Positions 49,354 to 60,551 of a DNA stretch of 64,000 bases are shown here, piece after piece. Position numbers and translations under genes: made by a program. The notes under the pieces were generated by a model, which was not told where the DNA came from, did no database searches, and worked only from the letters and a program-made list of their open reading frames with translations. The DNA is from Alcaligenes faecalis (GTDB taxonomy: Bacteria > Pseudomonadota > Gammaproteobacteria > Burkholderiales > Burkholderiaceae_B), in the NCBI RefSeq assembly GCF_009497775.1, contig NZ_CP031012.1, positions 3,685,235-3,749,234 of the forward strand, given 5' to 3'. Each line of letters starts with the position of its first letter. Within the stretch, counting starts at the first letter, position 1.

Positions 49354-52300
49354 ATGGTGAACATGAATCGGCGTCAGTTCTTCAAAGTGACGGGGGCCTC
49401 GCTGGCCAGTTCCAGCATGGTTCTGCTGGGCGCTGCGCCCACCCCCGCCATGGCGGAAGTCAGGCAGTACAAGCTGACCCGCATGACAGAGACGCGAAAT
49501 ACCTGTCCTTACTGTTCTGTAGCCTGTGGAGTGCTGCTGTACTCCCGTGGTGACGGTGCCATGAATGCCGAGCCCAGCGTGGTTCACATCGAAGGCGATG
49601 CCGACCACCCGGTCAATCGCGGCACACTCTGTCCCAAGGGCGCTGGCTTGGTGGATTTCATCAAGAGCCCCAACCGACTCAAATACCCCGAATACCGCGC
49701 CGCTGGCTCGGACAAGTGGGAACGCATTTCCTGGGAAGACGCCTTCACGCGTATTGCCAAGCTGATGAAAGAAGACCGCGACGCCAACTTCCAGGCAACC
49801 GCCGAAGATGGCACCGTGGTGAACCGTTGGCTGACCACCGGCATGCTGGCGGCATCGGCCAGCAGTAACGAAGTGGGCTATATCACTCATAAAGTCGTCC
49901 GCAGTATGGGCGTCCTGGCGTTCGACAACCAAGCACGTGTCTGACACGGCCCGACGGTGGCAGGTCTTGCCCCGACGTTTGGCCGTGGAGCGATGACGAA
50001 CCATTGGGTCGACATCAAGAACGCGGATATTGTGCTGATCATGGGCGGCAACGCAGCCGAGGCGCACCCCTGTGGCTTCAAATGGGTGACCGAGGCCAAA
50101 GCACACAACAATGCAAAACTGATCGTTGTGGATCCACGCTTTACGCGTTCGGCATCCGTAGCGGACTTTTACGCGCCTATACGTACCGGTAGTGACATCA
50201 CCTTCCTGGGTGGCGTCATCAAATACCTGCTGGATAACGACAAGATCCAGCACGAATACGTGCGCAACTACACCGATATGCCCTTTATCGTGCGCGAAGA
50301 CTTTGACTTCGAGCAGGGGCTGTATTCGGGCTACAACGAAGAAAAACGCAGCTACGACAAGTCCTCCTGGGACTACGAGCTGGGCGAGGACGGCTACGTC
50401 AAAACCGACCCCACCTTGCAACACCCACGCTCGGTCTACCAACTGCTGCGCAAGCACTACGAGCGCTATACGCCCGAGATGGTGGAACGCGTCTGTGGCA
50501 CGCCCAAGGACAAGTTCCTGAAAGTCTGTGAAATGCTGGCCTCGACCGCTGAACCGGGTCGCGCGGGCACCATTCTGTATGCACTGGGCTGGACGCAACA
50601 CAGTATTGGTTCGCAGATCATCCGTACCGGTGCCATGGTGCAGTTGCTGCTGGGCAATATTGGTATTGCCGGCGGTGGCATGAACGCGCTGCGCGGACAC
50701 TCCAACATTCAAGGTCTGACTGACCTGGGTTTGATGTCCAACCTGCTGCCCGGCTACCTGACTTTGCCCAACCAGGCCGAGAAGGAGTTTGACGGCTACA
50801 TTGGCGCGCGTGCCCAACAGCCGCTACGCCCCAACCAGCTGAGCTACTGGCGCAACTACAAGAAGTTCCACGTCAGCCTGATGAAAGCCTGGTTTGGTGA
50901 TGCCGCTCAGGCCGAGAACAACTGGGCCTACGACTATCTGCCCAAGCTGGACAAGCTCTACGACATGCTGCAAGTGTTCGAGCTGATGGACGAAGGCAAA
51001 ATGACGGGCTACATCTGTCAGGGCTTCAACCCCCTGGCGGCGGCACCGTACAAGGCCAAGCTGCTGCGTGGTTTCTCCAAGCTCAAGTACATGGTCATCA
51101 TGGACCCGCTGGTCACGGAAACGTCAGAGTTCTGGAAGAACTATGGCGAGCACAATGATGTCGATTCCGCCTCCATCCAGACCGAAGTCTTCCGTCTGCC
51201 CACCACCTGTTTCGCCGAGGAAGAAGGCGCACTGGTGAACTCGGGCCGCTGGCTGCAATGGCACTGGAAGGCCGCCAACCCTCCGGGCGAGGCCAAGAGC
51301 GACATCGAGATCATGAGTACGCTGTTCACGCGCATTCGCTCGCTGTACCAGAAAGAAGGCGGTGCCTTCCCTGATCCGATCCTGAACCTGTCCTGGCCGT
51401 ACTCCAACCCGGATGATCCAACCGCCGCTGAACTGGCCAAGGAATACTCGGGCCGCGCACTGGTGGATCTGCATGATCCCAAGGATCCGACCAAGATCAC
51501 GCGTAAAGCAGGCGAGCAGCTGGATGGCTTTGCCGAATTGCGCGACGACGGCACCACGCTTAGCGGTTGCTGGATCTATGCCGGTGCCTGGACGCAGCAA
51601 GGCAATATGATGGCTCGCCGCGACAATAGCGACCCAACCGGCATCGGCCAGACGCTGAACTGGGCCTGGGCCTGGCCAGCAAACCGCCGCGTGCTCTACA
51701 ACCGTGCTTCCTGTGACCTGACCGGCAAGCCCTTTGACCCACGCCGCAGCCTGGTTCACTGGGATGGCAAGCGCTGGGGTGGTGCGGACGTCCCTGACTA
51801 CAAGGCCGATGAAAATCCGGCTGATGGCATGGGTCCGTTCATCATGAACCCCGAAGGTGTCGCCCGCTTCTTTGCCCGTAAAGGCATGGCAGAAGGCCCC
51901 TTCCCCGAGCACTACGAGCCTTTTGAAAGCCCGCTCAGCTACAACCCGCTCAGTCCTGACGAGCCACGTGCCATGACCAACCCGGCAGCGCGTATCTTCA
52001 AGGACGACCTGGCGGCCATGGGTACCGTAGACAAGTTCCCCTATGTGGGCACGACCTACCGCCTGACCGAGCACTTCCACTACTGGACCAAGCACGTGAA
52101 GCTGAACGCCATCGTGCAGCCGGAACAGTTTGTGGAAATTGGCGAGGAACTGGCCAAGGAAGTGGGCATTGCGCAAGGCGATCGCGTCAAGGTGTCCTCC
52201 AACCGTGGCTATATCAAGGCCGTGGCGGTGGTGACCAAGCGCATCAAGGCCCTGAACGTGGATGGCAAGGTTGTCCACCAGGTGGGTATCCCGCTGCACT

Positions 52301-52428
52301 GGGGATTTGTGGGTCTGGCACGACCTGGTTTCCTGATCAATGCACTGACACCGCCCGTGGGTGATGGCAACTCGCAAACGCCAGAGACCAAGGCCTTCCT
52401 GGTTCAACTTGAAAAGATTAAGGAGTAA
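49354..52428 (+). CDS. fdnG: Formate dehydrogenase-N/O alpha subunit, selenocysteine-containing (in-frame UGA)
   Basis: This periplasmic catalytic subunit oxidises formate to CO2, with molybdopterin and a 4Fe-4S cluster. The twin-arginine signal (NRRQFFKVTGAS) precedes the cluster motif NTCPYCSVACG. TGA at 49942-49944 is codon 197, in the context DNQARV-U-HGPTVAGL, the same place as Sec196 of E. coli FdnG (from memory); both flanks continue the same protein. The molybdopterin-binding domains follow to residue 1024, close to the family length. ATG 49354 has GGAG 6 bp upstream; the TTG at 49342 is rejected. It is the first gene of the fdh operon. Since the UGA is read through, tools that call it a stop would split this gene in two. 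Confidence 0.97.
49942..49982 (+). promoter_or_regulatory. Selenocysteine codon and bacterial SECIS hairpin
   Basis: After UGA (49942-49944) the RNA can form a hairpin: GG (49956-49957), bulged U, GGCA (49959-49962), loop GGUCU (49963-49967), UGCC (49968-49971), CC (49972-49973). The apical GGUCU and bulged U are the features that SelB recognises in E. coli fdhF. Confidence 0.9.
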
Positions 52429-52431
52429 GCC

Positions 52432-53349
52432 ATGGCCTTGCAATCACTTGATATCAAACGGCGCTCCGCAACCACCACCCCCATGCCCAGCGTGCGCGAG
52501 CCCGTGGGCGGGGAGGTGGCCAAGCTGATCGACACCAGTAAGTGCATTGGCTGTAAGGCCTGTCAGGTCGCCTGCATGGAATGGAACGATACGCGCGACG
52601 AGATCGGTCACAACGTCGGGGTGTATGACAACCCGGCTGACCTGACCGACAAGTCCTGGACCATCATGCGTTTTGCGGAGTATGAAAACCCCGCTGGCGA
52701 TCTGGAATGGCTGATTCGCAAAGACGGCTGTATGCACTGCGAGGACCCAGGCTGCCTGAAGGCCTGTCCCTCGCCGGGCGCCATCGTGCAGTACACCAAC
52801 GGCATTGTGGATTTCCACGAGGAAAACTGCATTGGCTGCGGCTACTGCGTTACTGGCTGTCCTTTCGATGTGCCCCGCATTTCGGAAAAGGACAAGAAAG
52901 CCTACAAGTGCACCTTGTGTTCGGACCGTGTCGCGGTCGGACAGGAACCGGCCTGTGCCAAGACCTGTCCTACCGGCGCGATTGTGTTCGGTACGAAAGA
53001 AGACATGCAGCACCACGCTGCAGAGCGTATCGAAGACCTGAAATCGCGTGGCTTTGAAAACGCCGGTCTGTACGACCCGGCCGGAGTGGGCGGCACCCAC
53101 GTCATGTACGTGCTGCACCACGCCGACAAGCCCGAGCTGTACAGCGATCTGCCCAAAGACCCGCAGATCAGTCCGATGGTCTCGCTCTGGAAGGGAGTGG
53201 CCAAACCGCTGGGGGTTGCTGCCATGGCACTGACCGCCCTGATTGGTTTCTTCCACTACATCCGAACCGGTCCTAACGAGACCGACGAGGAAGACGAGCG
53301 CCGCGCCGACGAGGACGCACGCAAGATCCAGGAGGCTCACCATGACTGA
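52432..53349 (+). CDS. fdoH: Formate dehydrogenase beta (iron-sulfur) subunit
   Basis: This 305-aa electron-transfer subunit has four 4Fe-4S motifs: [11 protein letters not shown] (about residue 39), [24 protein letters not shown] and CTLCSDR...CAKTC. The C-terminal membrane anchor helix (about 260-280) tethers it to the periplasmic face. It takes electrons from the alpha subunit to cytochrome b in the gamma subunit. AAGGAG precedes ATG 52432; it starts 3 bp after the alpha stop. Confidence 0.97.
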   Translation: MALQSLDIKRRSATTTPMPSVREPVGGEVAKLIDTSKCIGCKACQVACMEWNDTRDEIGHNVGVYDNPADLTDKSWTIMRFAEYENPAGDLEWLIRKDGCMHCEDPGCLKACPSPGAIVQYTNGIVDFHEENCIGCGYCVTGCPFDVPRISEKDKKAYKCTLCSDRVAVGQEPACAKTCPTGAIVFGTKEDMQHHAAERIEDLKSRGFENAGLYDPAGVGGTHVMYVLHHADKPELYSDLPKDPQISPMVSLWKGVAKPLGVAAMALTALIGFFHYIRTGPNETDEEDERRADEDARKIQEAHHD

Positions 53350-53995
53350 TCACAACCGCAAGGGCATGATTCAGCGCTACACCACCAGTCAGCGCATTAA
53401 TCACTGGATCATTGCCATGAGCTTTGTGCTGCTGGCCTTGTCCGGGCTGGCGCTGTTTCATCCGTCAATGTACTGGCTGACCAATCTGTTTGGTGGTGGC
53501 CCGTGGACACGCATTCTTCACCCGTTTATTGGCGTGGTGATGTTTGTGTGCTTTTTCCTGTTTGCGGCCCGCATGGTACGGCACAATATGTTCTCCAAGG
53601 GTGACGCGGCCTGGCTGCGTCACTTCAAGGACGTGCTCAATGCCAAGGACGAGCGTATCCCCGAAGTAGGCCGCTATAACGCCGGGCAAAAGATCCTGTT
53701 TTTTGCTTTGGTGATCTTCATGATCGGCCTGCTGGCAACCGGTGTGGTGATGTGGCGCGAATACTTTTCCGCCTTCTTCCCCATCTGGGCTATCCGCCTG
53801 GCCTCCGTGCTGCACGCGGTCTGCGCCCTGCTGATGATTTGCGCGATTATCGTGCATATCTACGCCGGTATCTGGGTAAAGGGTTCGGTCAAAGCCATGA
53901 CCCGTGGTACGGTCACCCGTGCCTGGGCCTGGAAGCACCACCGTGCCTGGTTCCGTGAAGAAATGGAAAAAGGTCCCAGCCGTCCTGCCGAATAA
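53342..53995 (+). CDS. fdoI: Formate dehydrogenase gamma (cytochrome b556) subunit
   Basis: This 217-aa inner-membrane di-haem cytochrome b has four helices. Haem-ligand histidines are in [10 protein letters not shown] (helix 1), [10 protein letters not shown] (helix 2) and [19 protein letters not shown] (helix 4). It passes electrons to the quinone pool. The start ATG 53342 overlaps the beta-subunit stop by 8 bp, so translation is coupled. Confidence 0.95.
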   Translation: MTDHNRKGMIQRYTTSQRINHWIIAMSFVLLALSGLALFHPSMYWLTNLFGGGPWTRILHPFIGVVMFVCFFLFAARMVRHNMFSKGDAAWLRHFKDVLNAKDERIPEVGRYNAGQKILFFALVIFMIGLLATGVVMWREYFSAFFPIWAIRLASVLHAVCALLMICAIIVHIYAGIWVKGSVKAMTRGTVTRAWAWKHHRAWFREEMEKGPSRPAE

Positions 53996-54072
53996 GCGGG
54001 GCTCTGGTACATAAGCAACCCGGCTGCCATGCGCCATTTCGGGCATGGCAGTCCTGTTTTCAGGAGTCTGTC

Positions 54073-54999
54073 TTGCAACGCATCCTTCCGCGCGGCGAAA
54101 TCGAAAGTCTGGACCACACCTCCATCCCCCGACTGCGCCTGCCTGTGCGAGCCAGCGTCTTTGCAGACCGGGCAGCGCGTCTGCGTCAATTGGCTGACGG
54201 CAATCCCGTCGGCGCCTACCTGCTCTTGCTGGCGCATCTGGTGGACGGGCAGCACAGGCAGCTTACTGCACTTGCCCCGGCCGAACTGCCCGCTGATGTG
54301 CTGGAAACGGCACAAAGGCACGGCATGCCGCCCTTGCTGGCATCGGGCTGGAAGCGCGATCCGCAGTGGCTCAGCATTTTGAGCAGCCTGCTCAATCACA
54401 TGATCAAGACCTCGGACGTGCCTGCCGCCGCCCAAGAGGTTTGCCAGGGTCTGCTCAACAAAACCCAGTCCGATCCGCAAAAGCTGGAAGACCTGGCCGA
54501 CGCCATTCTGGCCGAGCAATTGCCGGAACAAGACGGTGCCGCTGCCCCCTTTGTGATGGCCGCCTTGCAGGTCTACTGGACGCACCTGGCCTGCTCATTG
54601 ACCGAAGGCCAACTGTCCGTGACCAGCCCCTTTGGCGTGTGCCCATCTTGCGGCAGCCTGCCCGTATCCAGCGTGGTACGTGTCGGTGGCCGTGAAGATG
54701 GTTGCCGCTATATGTGCTGCCCCCGCTGCAGCGTGGAATGGCATCTGGTGCGGGTGACCTGCTCGCACTGCGAGAGCACCAAAAGCGTGGCTTACCACGC
54801 CATTGAAGATGGCCCGGAAGGGATCAAGGCCGAGTCCTGCGACAACTGCCACACCTACCGCAAAATCTTCTACCAGGAAAAACAACTGGGCCTTGATCCG
54901 GTTGCGGACGATCTGGCCAGTCTGGCTCTGGACGTTCTGATGGGCGAAGAAGGCTATTCCCGCGCCAGCGGCAATCCGCTTCTTTGGAACCAGTCTTAA
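54073..54999 (+). CDS. fdhE: Formate dehydrogenase accessory protein FdhE
   Basis: This 308-aa cytoplasmic protein is needed for assembly of respiratory formate dehydrogenase (redox check of the iron-sulfur subunit). It has an N-terminal helical domain and a C-terminal rubredoxin-like zinc domain with CxxC pairs: CPSCGS, CCPRCS, CSHCES and CDNCHT. The start is TTG 54073, supported by AGGAG 7 bp upstream; no ATG fits as well. It follows the gamma subunit by 77 bp. Confidence 0.92.
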   Translation: MQRILPRGEIESLDHTSIPRLRLPVRASVFADRAARLRQLADGNPVGAYLLLLAHLVDGQHRQLTALAPAELPADVLETAQRHGMPPLLASGWKRDPQWLSILSSLLNHMIKTSDVPAAAQEVCQGLLNKTQSDPQKLEDLADAILAEQLPEQDGAAAPFVMAALQVYWTHLACSLTEGQLSVTSPFGVCPSCGSLPVSSVVRVGGREDGCRYMCCPRCSVEWHLVRVTCSHCESTKSVAYHAIEDGPEGIKAESCDNCHTYRKIFYQEKQLGLDPVADDLASLALDVLMGEEGYSRASGNPLLWNQS

Positions 55000-55082
55000 G
55001 CTAAGATTCCCCTACGCCTTGCTGCTTCACGCGCAAGGCGTAGCTGACGGACCCGCCCATAGACTCAAATGCCTGCCTTTGA

Positions 55083-56504
55083 ATGATGAGCCCTACTCCT
55101 GAACTCTCCCCCGCCCATATCCCTTCCCTGGACCGCCTGCTGCGCTCGCCAGAGTTCCAGCCCTTGCTAAGCCAGTTCGGCCATACGCGCCTTAGTCAAA
55201 GCACGCGCGGCCATTTACAGGCACTGCGAGAGGCTGTGTTGAAGGGATCACTAAGCCCTCAGGATCTGGAGCCCGCTCAGCTTGCCAAAGCACTGCAAGC
55301 ACAGTTGCAGGAAGAGTCCCGGTTGCAGCTGCGCCCGGTCTTCAACCTGACCGGCACCGTGCTGCACACCAATCTTGGGCGTGCCATGCTGCCGGACGAG
55401 GCCATACAGGCTGTCGTCCAGGCCATGCGCTCGCCCGCCAATCTGGAGTTTGATCTGGAAACCGGCGGCCGAGGCGACCGCGATGACCTGATCAACCCCT
55501 TGCTCTGCGAACTGACCGGCGCTGAAGCCGCCACAGTCGTGAACAATAATGCCGCCGCCGTGCTGCTGATGCTCAGCACCCTGAGCCCCCGGCGCGAAAC
55601 TGTAGTGTCGCGCGGCGAGCTGGTTGAAATTGGCGGTGCCTTTCGTATTCCGGACATCATGAAGCGTGCTGGTGCTCGCCTGCATGAAGTGGGCACCACC
55701 AACCGTACCCATGCGGCTGATTACGAAAACGCCATCAACGAGCGCACAGCCATGTTGATGAAGGTGCATTGCAGCAACTACGCCGTCAAAGGTTTCACCA
55801 AAAGCGTTTCAGTCGAAGAGGTTGCACAGATCGCCAGGAAACACGGGCTGCCAACCAGCGTGGATCTGGGCAGTGGCACCTTGGTGGACCTGAGCCAGTG
55901 GGGTCTGCCGCCTGAGCCTACCGTGCGCGAGACTATCGAAGCCGGTGCCGATATCGTGACTTTCAGCGGTGACAAACTGCTGGGTGGCCCCCAGGCCGGT
56001 CTGATCGTAGGTCGTGCCGACCTGATCGCCAAGATCAAGAAAAACCCGCTCAAACGCGCTCTGCGCGTGGGCAAGATCACCTTGGCCGCGCTGGAACCTG
56101 TGCTGGCCTTGTACCGTTCACCAGAGCGCTTACCCGAACACCTGACCACCCTGCGTCTGCTAACCCGGCCTGCAGCTGAAATGCGCGCCCAGGCGCTGCG
56201 TTTGGCTCCTGTCCTGCAGCAATGGGTGGGCACACAATTTGCTGTCGAGCCCATTGCCATGCTGAGCCAGATTGGCAGCGGTGCCCTGCCCGAAGATGTA
56301 CTGCCCAGCTTCGGGCTGCGCTTTGCCTACAAAGGCACCGGACGTCCGGGCCGCCATCTGACTCAACTGGAAAAACGCCTGCGCACTTTGCCCCAGCCCG
56401 TTATCGGGCGCATTGCGCAAGATGCCTTTTGGCTGGACCTGCGCTGTCTGGAAGAACCCTTCGAGGCTGCCTTCAGCGCACAACTGATTCCCGAGCAAGC
56501 ATGA
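55083..56504 (+). CDS. selA: L-seryl-tRNA(Sec) selenium transferase SelA
   Basis: This 473-aa PLP enzyme converts Ser-tRNA(Sec) to Sec-tRNA(Sec) using selenophosphate. A conserved N-terminal region ([16 protein letters not shown]) precedes the PLP domain, with [14 protein letters not shown] and the catalytic Lys motif [18 protein letters not shown]. The start is ATG 55083 (or the next ATG, 55086). Its stop overlaps the SelB start (ATGA), and it follows the fdh operon, whose alpha subunit needs selenocysteine. Confidence 0.97.
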   Translation: MMSPTPELSPAHIPSLDRLLRSPEFQPLLSQFGHTRLSQSTRGHLQALREAVLKGSLSPQDLEPAQLAKALQAQLQEESRLQLRPVFNLTGTVLHTNLGRAMLPDEAIQAVVQAMRSPANLEFDLETGGRGDRDDLINPLLCELTGAEAATVVNNNAAAVLLMLSTLSPRRETVVSRGELVEIGGAFRIPDIMKRAGARLHEVGTTNRTHAADYENAINERTAMLMKVHCSNYAVKGFTKSVSVEEVAQIARKHGLPTSVDLGSGTLVDLSQWGLPPEPTVRETIEAGADIVTFSGDKLLGGPQAGLIVGRADLIAKIKKNPLKRALRVGKITLAALEPVLALYRSPERLPEHLTTLRLLTRPAAEMRAQALRLAPVLQQWVGTQFAVEPIAMLSQIGSGALPEDVLPSFGLRFAYKGTGRPGRHLTQLEKRLRTLPQPVIGRIAQDAFWLDLRCLEEPFEAAFSAQLIPEQA

Positions 56505-58420
56505 TTGTTGGTACCGCAGGCCATATCGATCACGGCAAAACCACTTTGATCCGCGCCTTGACCGGCGTGGATACCGACCGTCTGGAAGAAGAAAAAAAAC
56601 GCGGTATCTCCATCCAGCTGGGCTATGCCTATACGCCTTTGCCGGACGGGCAGATCCTGGGCTTTATTGATGTGCCAGGCCACGAACGTCTGGTACATAC
56701 CATGGTCGCAGGAGCAACCGGCATTGATTTTGGTTTGCTGATCGTAGCGGCGGATGATGGCGTCATGCCGCAAACCCGCGAACATCTGGCCGTGCTGCAA
56801 TTGTTGGGTCTGCAGGCGGGGGCCATCGTCCTGAGCAAGGCTGATCGCGCCGATGCGGCTCGCATTGAAGCAGTCAAAGCCGAGCTGCAAGCACTTGTCC
56901 ACGGCACCTTTCTGGACCAAGCCCCCATCTTCGTTGTCGATGCCCTGTCCGATGACAAACCCGGCCTGGAAGCGTTGCGCGAGCATCTGCACGCACAGGC
57001 CATGCAATCCGCCAAACAGGATGGCCAAGGCTATTTTCGTCTGGCCATTGACCGCGTTTTCACCCTGCAAGGCCACGGCACGGTCGTAACCGGCACCGTG
57101 CACGAGGGTGTTCTGGATCTGGATGGCCCCGCTATCGATCTGCGCCTGATGCCACGCGATACACCCGTTCGGGTACGCAGTATTCACGCCCAGAATCAGG
57201 CCTCTCGCCAAGCCCTGGCGGGCCAGCGTTGCGCCCTGAACCTGGGCGGGATTGATGTGCAGGATATCGAGCGTGGTGACTGGCTGGCCGACTCCCGCTG
57301 CTTCATCCCCTCCACTCGTATCGACGTAGAGCTCAGTCTGCTGGACAAAGACATCCCCGCCTTGCGCACCTGGTCTCCCTGGCATGTCCACATGGGAGCC
57401 GCGCACCTGACAGCCCATGCCGTCCCATTGGATGGCGAGTCCTTGCAGCCCGGCCAGACCGGCAAGGTCCAGTTGGTCTTTGACCGCCCGATCTGCACCA
57501 TGACGGGCGAGCGCTTTATCTTGCGCAACGCCCAGGCCAGCGAAACAGTCGGCGGCGGGATTGTGCTGGACCCAAATGCGCCGGACCGCAAACGACGCTC
57601 TACGACACGCCTGGCCTGGCTGGACGCCTTGGCGCACTGGACACGCGGCGGCCCACTGGAAGGCCTGCTGGCGCAAGCGCCTTACGGCCTGGACGAAGCA
57701 ACGCTGCTGCGTCTGTCGGGAGGATCTCAACAAGGCTTGAGCGCCCCCGCCAATGCCCGCTGGCACACCGGATCTCGCCCACAAAGTCAGCCAATCCTGC
57801 TGAGCGATGCACGCCTGGAAGCGCTGTGTCAGCACATAGAAAGCGTGATGCTGCAGTTTCACGAGCGCAATCCGGACGAGCCGGGCCTGTCCATCAGCCG
57901 CTTGCGACGCATGGCCGCCCCCACCATGCCCGACACAATCTGGCAGCTACTGACCGAACATCTGCTGGCAGAGCAGCGCCTGGCCCGACAAGGAGCCTGG
58001 CTACATACACCCGGTCACCGCGTCACCCTGAGCCCCGAAGACGAAGCCCTGGCTACCGCCCTGCTGCCCTTGATCGAGGCAGGCCGCTTCGACCCTCCGT
58101 GGACAAGGGATCTGGCCAAAGAAACCGAAGCCCCGGAAGACCAGACCCGCAACGTGCTGCGCCGCCTGGTCCGCCAGGGCGAGCTGTTTCAGATCGTGCA
58201 TGACCTGTTCTATCACCGCCGCCAAATCGCAGCGCTGGCCCATATCGTCAGCGAACTGCACACCGGCCAAGGCGTCAGCGCCGCGCAGTTCCGGGACGCA
58301 ACGGGGCTGGGCCGCAAACGGGCCATTCAGATTCTGGAGTTCTTTGATCGCGTCGGCTATACACGACGTGTACGAGATCGCCATGTATTACGGGGTGAAG
58401 CCTGGGCGGCAGCGGATTGA
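56501..58420 (+). CDS. selB: Selenocysteine-specific elongation factor SelB
   Basis: This 639-aa GTPase brings Sec-tRNA(Sec) to the ribosome at UGA codons marked by a SECIS. The G domain covers residues 1-165: P-loop [13 protein letters not shown], switch [10 protein letters not shown] and G3 DVPGHE, with the guanine-specificity segment VLSKADR. EF-Tu-like domains II and III follow ([17 protein letters not shown]), then C-terminal winged-helix domains (about 370-639) that bind SECIS. ATG 56501 overlaps the SelA stop. A longer upstream frame (from 56222) is out of the SelB family. Confidence 0.97.
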   Translation: MIVGTAGHIDHGKTTLIRALTGVDTDRLEEEKKRGISIQLGYAYTPLPDGQILGFIDVPGHERLVHTMVAGATGIDFGLLIVAADDGVMPQTREHLAVLQLLGLQAGAIVLSKADRADAARIEAVKAELQALVHGTFLDQAPIFVVDALSDDKPGLEALREHLHAQAMQSAKQDGQGYFRLAIDRVFTLQGHGTVVTGTVHEGVLDLDGPAIDLRLMPRDTPVRVRSIHAQNQASRQALAGQRCALNLGGIDVQDIERGDWLADSRCFIPSTRIDVELSLLDKDIPALRTWSPWHVHMGAAHLTAHAVPLDGESLQPGQTGKVQLVFDRPICTMTGERFILRNAQASETVGGGIVLDPNAPDRKRRSTTRLAWLDALAHWTRGGPLEGLLAQAPYGLDEATLLRLSGGSQQGLSAPANARWHTGSRPQSQPILLSDARLEALCQHIESVMLQFHERNPDEPGLSISRLRRMAAPTMPDTIWQLLTEHLLAEQRLARQGAWLHTPGHRVTLSPEDEALATALLPLIEAGRFDPPWTRDLAKETEAPEDQTRNVLRRLVRQGELFQIVHDLFYHRRQIAALAHIVSELHTGQGVSAAQFRDATGLGRKRAIQILEFFDRVGYTRRVRDRHVLRGEAWAAAD

Positions 58421-58505
58421 AACAAGAGCGCGTTGCGAGTGCCGAAACGTGCAGCGCCCTGATCGTTGAAGCGTAATCGGCCCTAACGTATGATAGGGCC
58501 TCAAT

Positions 58506-58601
58506 GGAAAGCATCCGTGCCCGGTGGCACGGCCGGGCTTCAAACCCGGTTGGGGGCGTCAGACGTTCCCAGGTAGGTTCGACTCCTGCTGCTTTCCGCC
58601 A
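58506..58601 (+). tRNA. selC: tRNA-Sec (anticodon TCA), with encoded CCA
   Basis: The 96-nt tRNA has an 8-bp acceptor stem (GGAAAGCA at 58506 with TGCTTTCC at 58590-58597), followed by G and CCA. The anticodon arm CCGGG-CTTCAAA-CCCGG carries TCA at 58540-58542, and there is a long variable arm (around GGGCGT...ACGTTCCC), all specific to selenocysteine tRNA. It lies 85 bp downstream of selB, on the same strand. Confidence 0.97.
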
Positions 58602-58687
58602 CCTGGCTCCATCGCCCTGCGCATACTTTGGTGGCTCAGCCTACCCTTGAGCGCGGTCCAGGTCATCCCTGATTCAGCAAACAAGGA

Positions 58688-59290
58688 TCAGGCCTGTGCA
58701 TCAGATGCCTTACGACGCCCCGCTGTCGGCCCCTTGTCCGAACAAGTCACCGCCAGGACCTGTGCCTGCTGATCACCCAGACTCAACACACTGTGGGGCA
58801 GCTCCGAGTCGAAATACACCGAGTCACCCGCCTCCAGGCTAATACTGTGCTCCGCAATCGTGACTTGCACTTGTCCCTGAATCACAAACAAAAATTCCTC
58901 GCCCCCATGCGGAAAAGTGGGTGCAGGCTGCTGCTTGTCATGCGGGGGATAGATCACAAACGGGTCCATCAAACGAAGGCGCCGCCGCCCCGCCATGCTT
59001 TCGTAACGGTAGGCACTGTGGCCCGCCACACTGGGCAAGGGCGTGCGATCATGACGACGCACCACGCAGACACTTTCGTCCTGATCCAGATCTGCCTCTC
59101 CAATCAATTGCGACACGCCCATGCCATACGCCTGGGCCAGCTTGACCACGGTAGAGATAGACGGAGCACTGACCGCCCGCTCCAGCTTGGAAAGATAGCT
59201 TTTGGTCAGGCCCGTACGCTGGGCCAATTGCTCCAGCGACAAGCCGTGCTGACGTCGCAAAGCACGCAGGCGAAAGGGAAGATTAATCAT
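58688..59290 (-). CDS. XRE-family regulator with C-terminal cupin domain
   Basis: This 200-aa regulator has an XRE helix-turn-helix (about residues 5-62: RLRALRRQHGLSLEQLAQRT, TKSYLSKLERAVSAPSISTV) and a cupin_2 domain (about 115-185: FPHGGEEFLFVIQGQVQVTI, EAGDSVYFDSELPHSVLSLG). The layout matches PuuR/HipB-type ligand-sensing repressors. It is encoded 86 bp downstream of a class II aldolase-family gene on the same strand, its most likely target. The effector is unknown. Confidence 0.88.
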   Translation of the reverse strand: MINLPFRLRALRRQHGLSLEQLAQRTGLTKSYLSKLERAVSAPSISTVVKLAQAYGMGVSQLIGEADLDQDESVCVVRRHDRTPLPSVAGHSAYRYESMAGRRRLRLMDPFVIYPPHDKQQPAPTFPHGGEEFLFVIQGQVQVTIAEHSISLEAGDSVYFDSELPHSVLSLGDQQAQVLAVTCSDKGPTAGRRKASDAQA

Positions 59291-59376
59291 GGATTTCGCA
59301 AAAAACCAGGGATTCAGAGCCGATAGTAGCTTGCCGGATCCAAACAGGCAGGCCGATAAGCATCAGCCTGCCTATT

Positions 59377-60159
59377 TTACGCAAGAACATCTGCGTGACG
59401 TTTCAATGCCTTACGCACGTAGTACTCGAACCCGATCTCGGAACGTCGCGGACGAAGAATCCAGTCATGAGCCTCTCGGCCCAGTTCCGGAAGAATAGGC
59501 TTGATCTGCCCCGCTGACATGGCCAACAACTGCATCCGCGCCGCACGCTCAAACTGCAGGGCCAGCACACAGGCTTCCTCAATAGAGCTGGCTGCAATCA
59601 ACATGCCGTGATGCGCCAGCAAAATAGCACGTTTGTTGCCCAAGGCTTGAGAAATAATCTGCCCTTCCTCATTGCCCACCGGCACACCGGGCCAGTCCTT
59701 TAGGAAAGCGCAGTCCTCATACAAGGTGCAATTATCCATATGGGATACCTCCAGGGGCACACCCAACATGGATAAGGACGCCACATGCAAGGGATGCGTG
59801 TGAATAATGCAGTTCACGTCCGGGCGAGCCCGATAGACCCAGGAATGAAAACGATTGGCAGGATTGGGCATCCCTTGGCCTTCCAGCACAGTCAGATCCT
59901 CGTCTACCAACAAGATATTGGACGCACTGATCTCATCAAAACCCAAGCCTAACTGCTGGGTGAAATAGGTGCCTTCCTGCTCGCCCCTTCCTGTAATCTG
60001 CCCCGCCAGCCCGGAGTCATGACCGCCATCAAACAGGATGCGACAGGTCAAAGCCAACTTTTCCCGCACACTGCGTTTCGGAACCTGAAACTGGGCCTGC
60101 ATTTGCTCTTGAGCGCGAGCTATCAGAGTGGGTTTGGAAAGGTTCATGGTGCTTGTCAC
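59377..60159 (-). CDS. Class II aldolase/adducin family protein
   Basis: This 260-aa protein carries the class II aldolase/adducin domain (about residues 35-235). Metal-binding His motifs are IIHTHPLHVASL and LLAHHGMLIA, with the family segment GFDEISASNILLVDEDLTVL. Members include L-fuculose-phosphate and rhamnulose-phosphate aldolases, ribulose-5-phosphate epimerases and decarboxylase-like enzymes; the specific reaction cannot be told. The start is placed at GTG 60159 because AAAGGA lies 6 bp upstream; ATG 60147 is an alternative. It is probably controlled by the downstream XRE-cupin gene. Confidence 0.82.
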   Translation of the reverse strand: MTSTMNLSKPTLIARAQEQMQAQFQVPKRSVREKLALTCRILFDGGHDSGLAGQITGRGEQEGTYFTQQLGLGFDEISASNILLVDEDLTVLEGQGMPNPANRFHSWVYRARPDVNCIIHTHPLHVASLSMLGVPLEVSHMDNCTLYEDCAFLKDWPGVPVGNEEGQIISQALGNKRAILLAHHGMLIAASSIEEACVLALQFERAARMQLLAMSAGQIKPILPELGREAHDWILRPRRSEIGFEYYVRKALKRHADVLA

Positions 60160-60551
60160 ATTGATTCCTTTAAAAGTGCGTCGTCTCTTCAAAAAAAGTC
60201 GACTTGGGCTCCATTGCCTATCAGCGGCTCGGAATAAGACACAAAAAAATCTGAAGCAACTTGGAAGCTTGATTTACTTGGTTTGGATAAAGAAAACTCC
60301 GAAGCCCTAAGAAGGTGAGTCAGAAACACTCACGAACGAGCCAATTTCAGGCAGTCCCTTCACACCAAAAAAGACACATATTTCCTCTGCAGGACACTAA
60401 GTGTCAATCTTTAAAAGCCAATTCCCCTTTGTCTTGACCGTGTTTGAAACACAACAAATCCGTCAGGTTTCTCGACACCAGTCACATTTTTAAACACAAT
60501 CCTTACCGCGAACAATTCTCATTCTGTTTATCGTTTACTAGGAAAGTGATT
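60160..60551. promoter_or_regulatory. Gene-free divergent promoter region with palindrome and Fur-like site
   Basis: This 392-bp gap holds a perfect palindrome GACACT-A-AGTGTC (60393-60405), a GTGAG...CTCAC hairpin near 60313-60331, and a Fur-like site just before the receptor. No reading frame is convincing. The palindrome is a candidate operator for one of the divergent genes. Confidence 0.5.
60511..60532 (-). promoter_or_regulatory. Fur-box-like site upstream of the FepA-type receptor
   Basis: On the minus strand GATAAACAGAATGAGAATTGTT matches AATGATAATCATT at about 10 of 13 positions. It lies 20-40 bp before the receptor start. The match is modest. Confidence 0.5.

Noticed and set aside
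49942..49944. Nonsense mutation splitting the formate dehydrogenase alpha subunit
   Set aside because: The UGA is at the known selenocysteine position with a SECIS hairpin, and selA, selB and selC are adjacent.
56222..56500. N-terminal extension of SelB to 56222
   Set aside because: It overlaps SelA in another frame; the GTPase P-loop begins right after ATG 56501.
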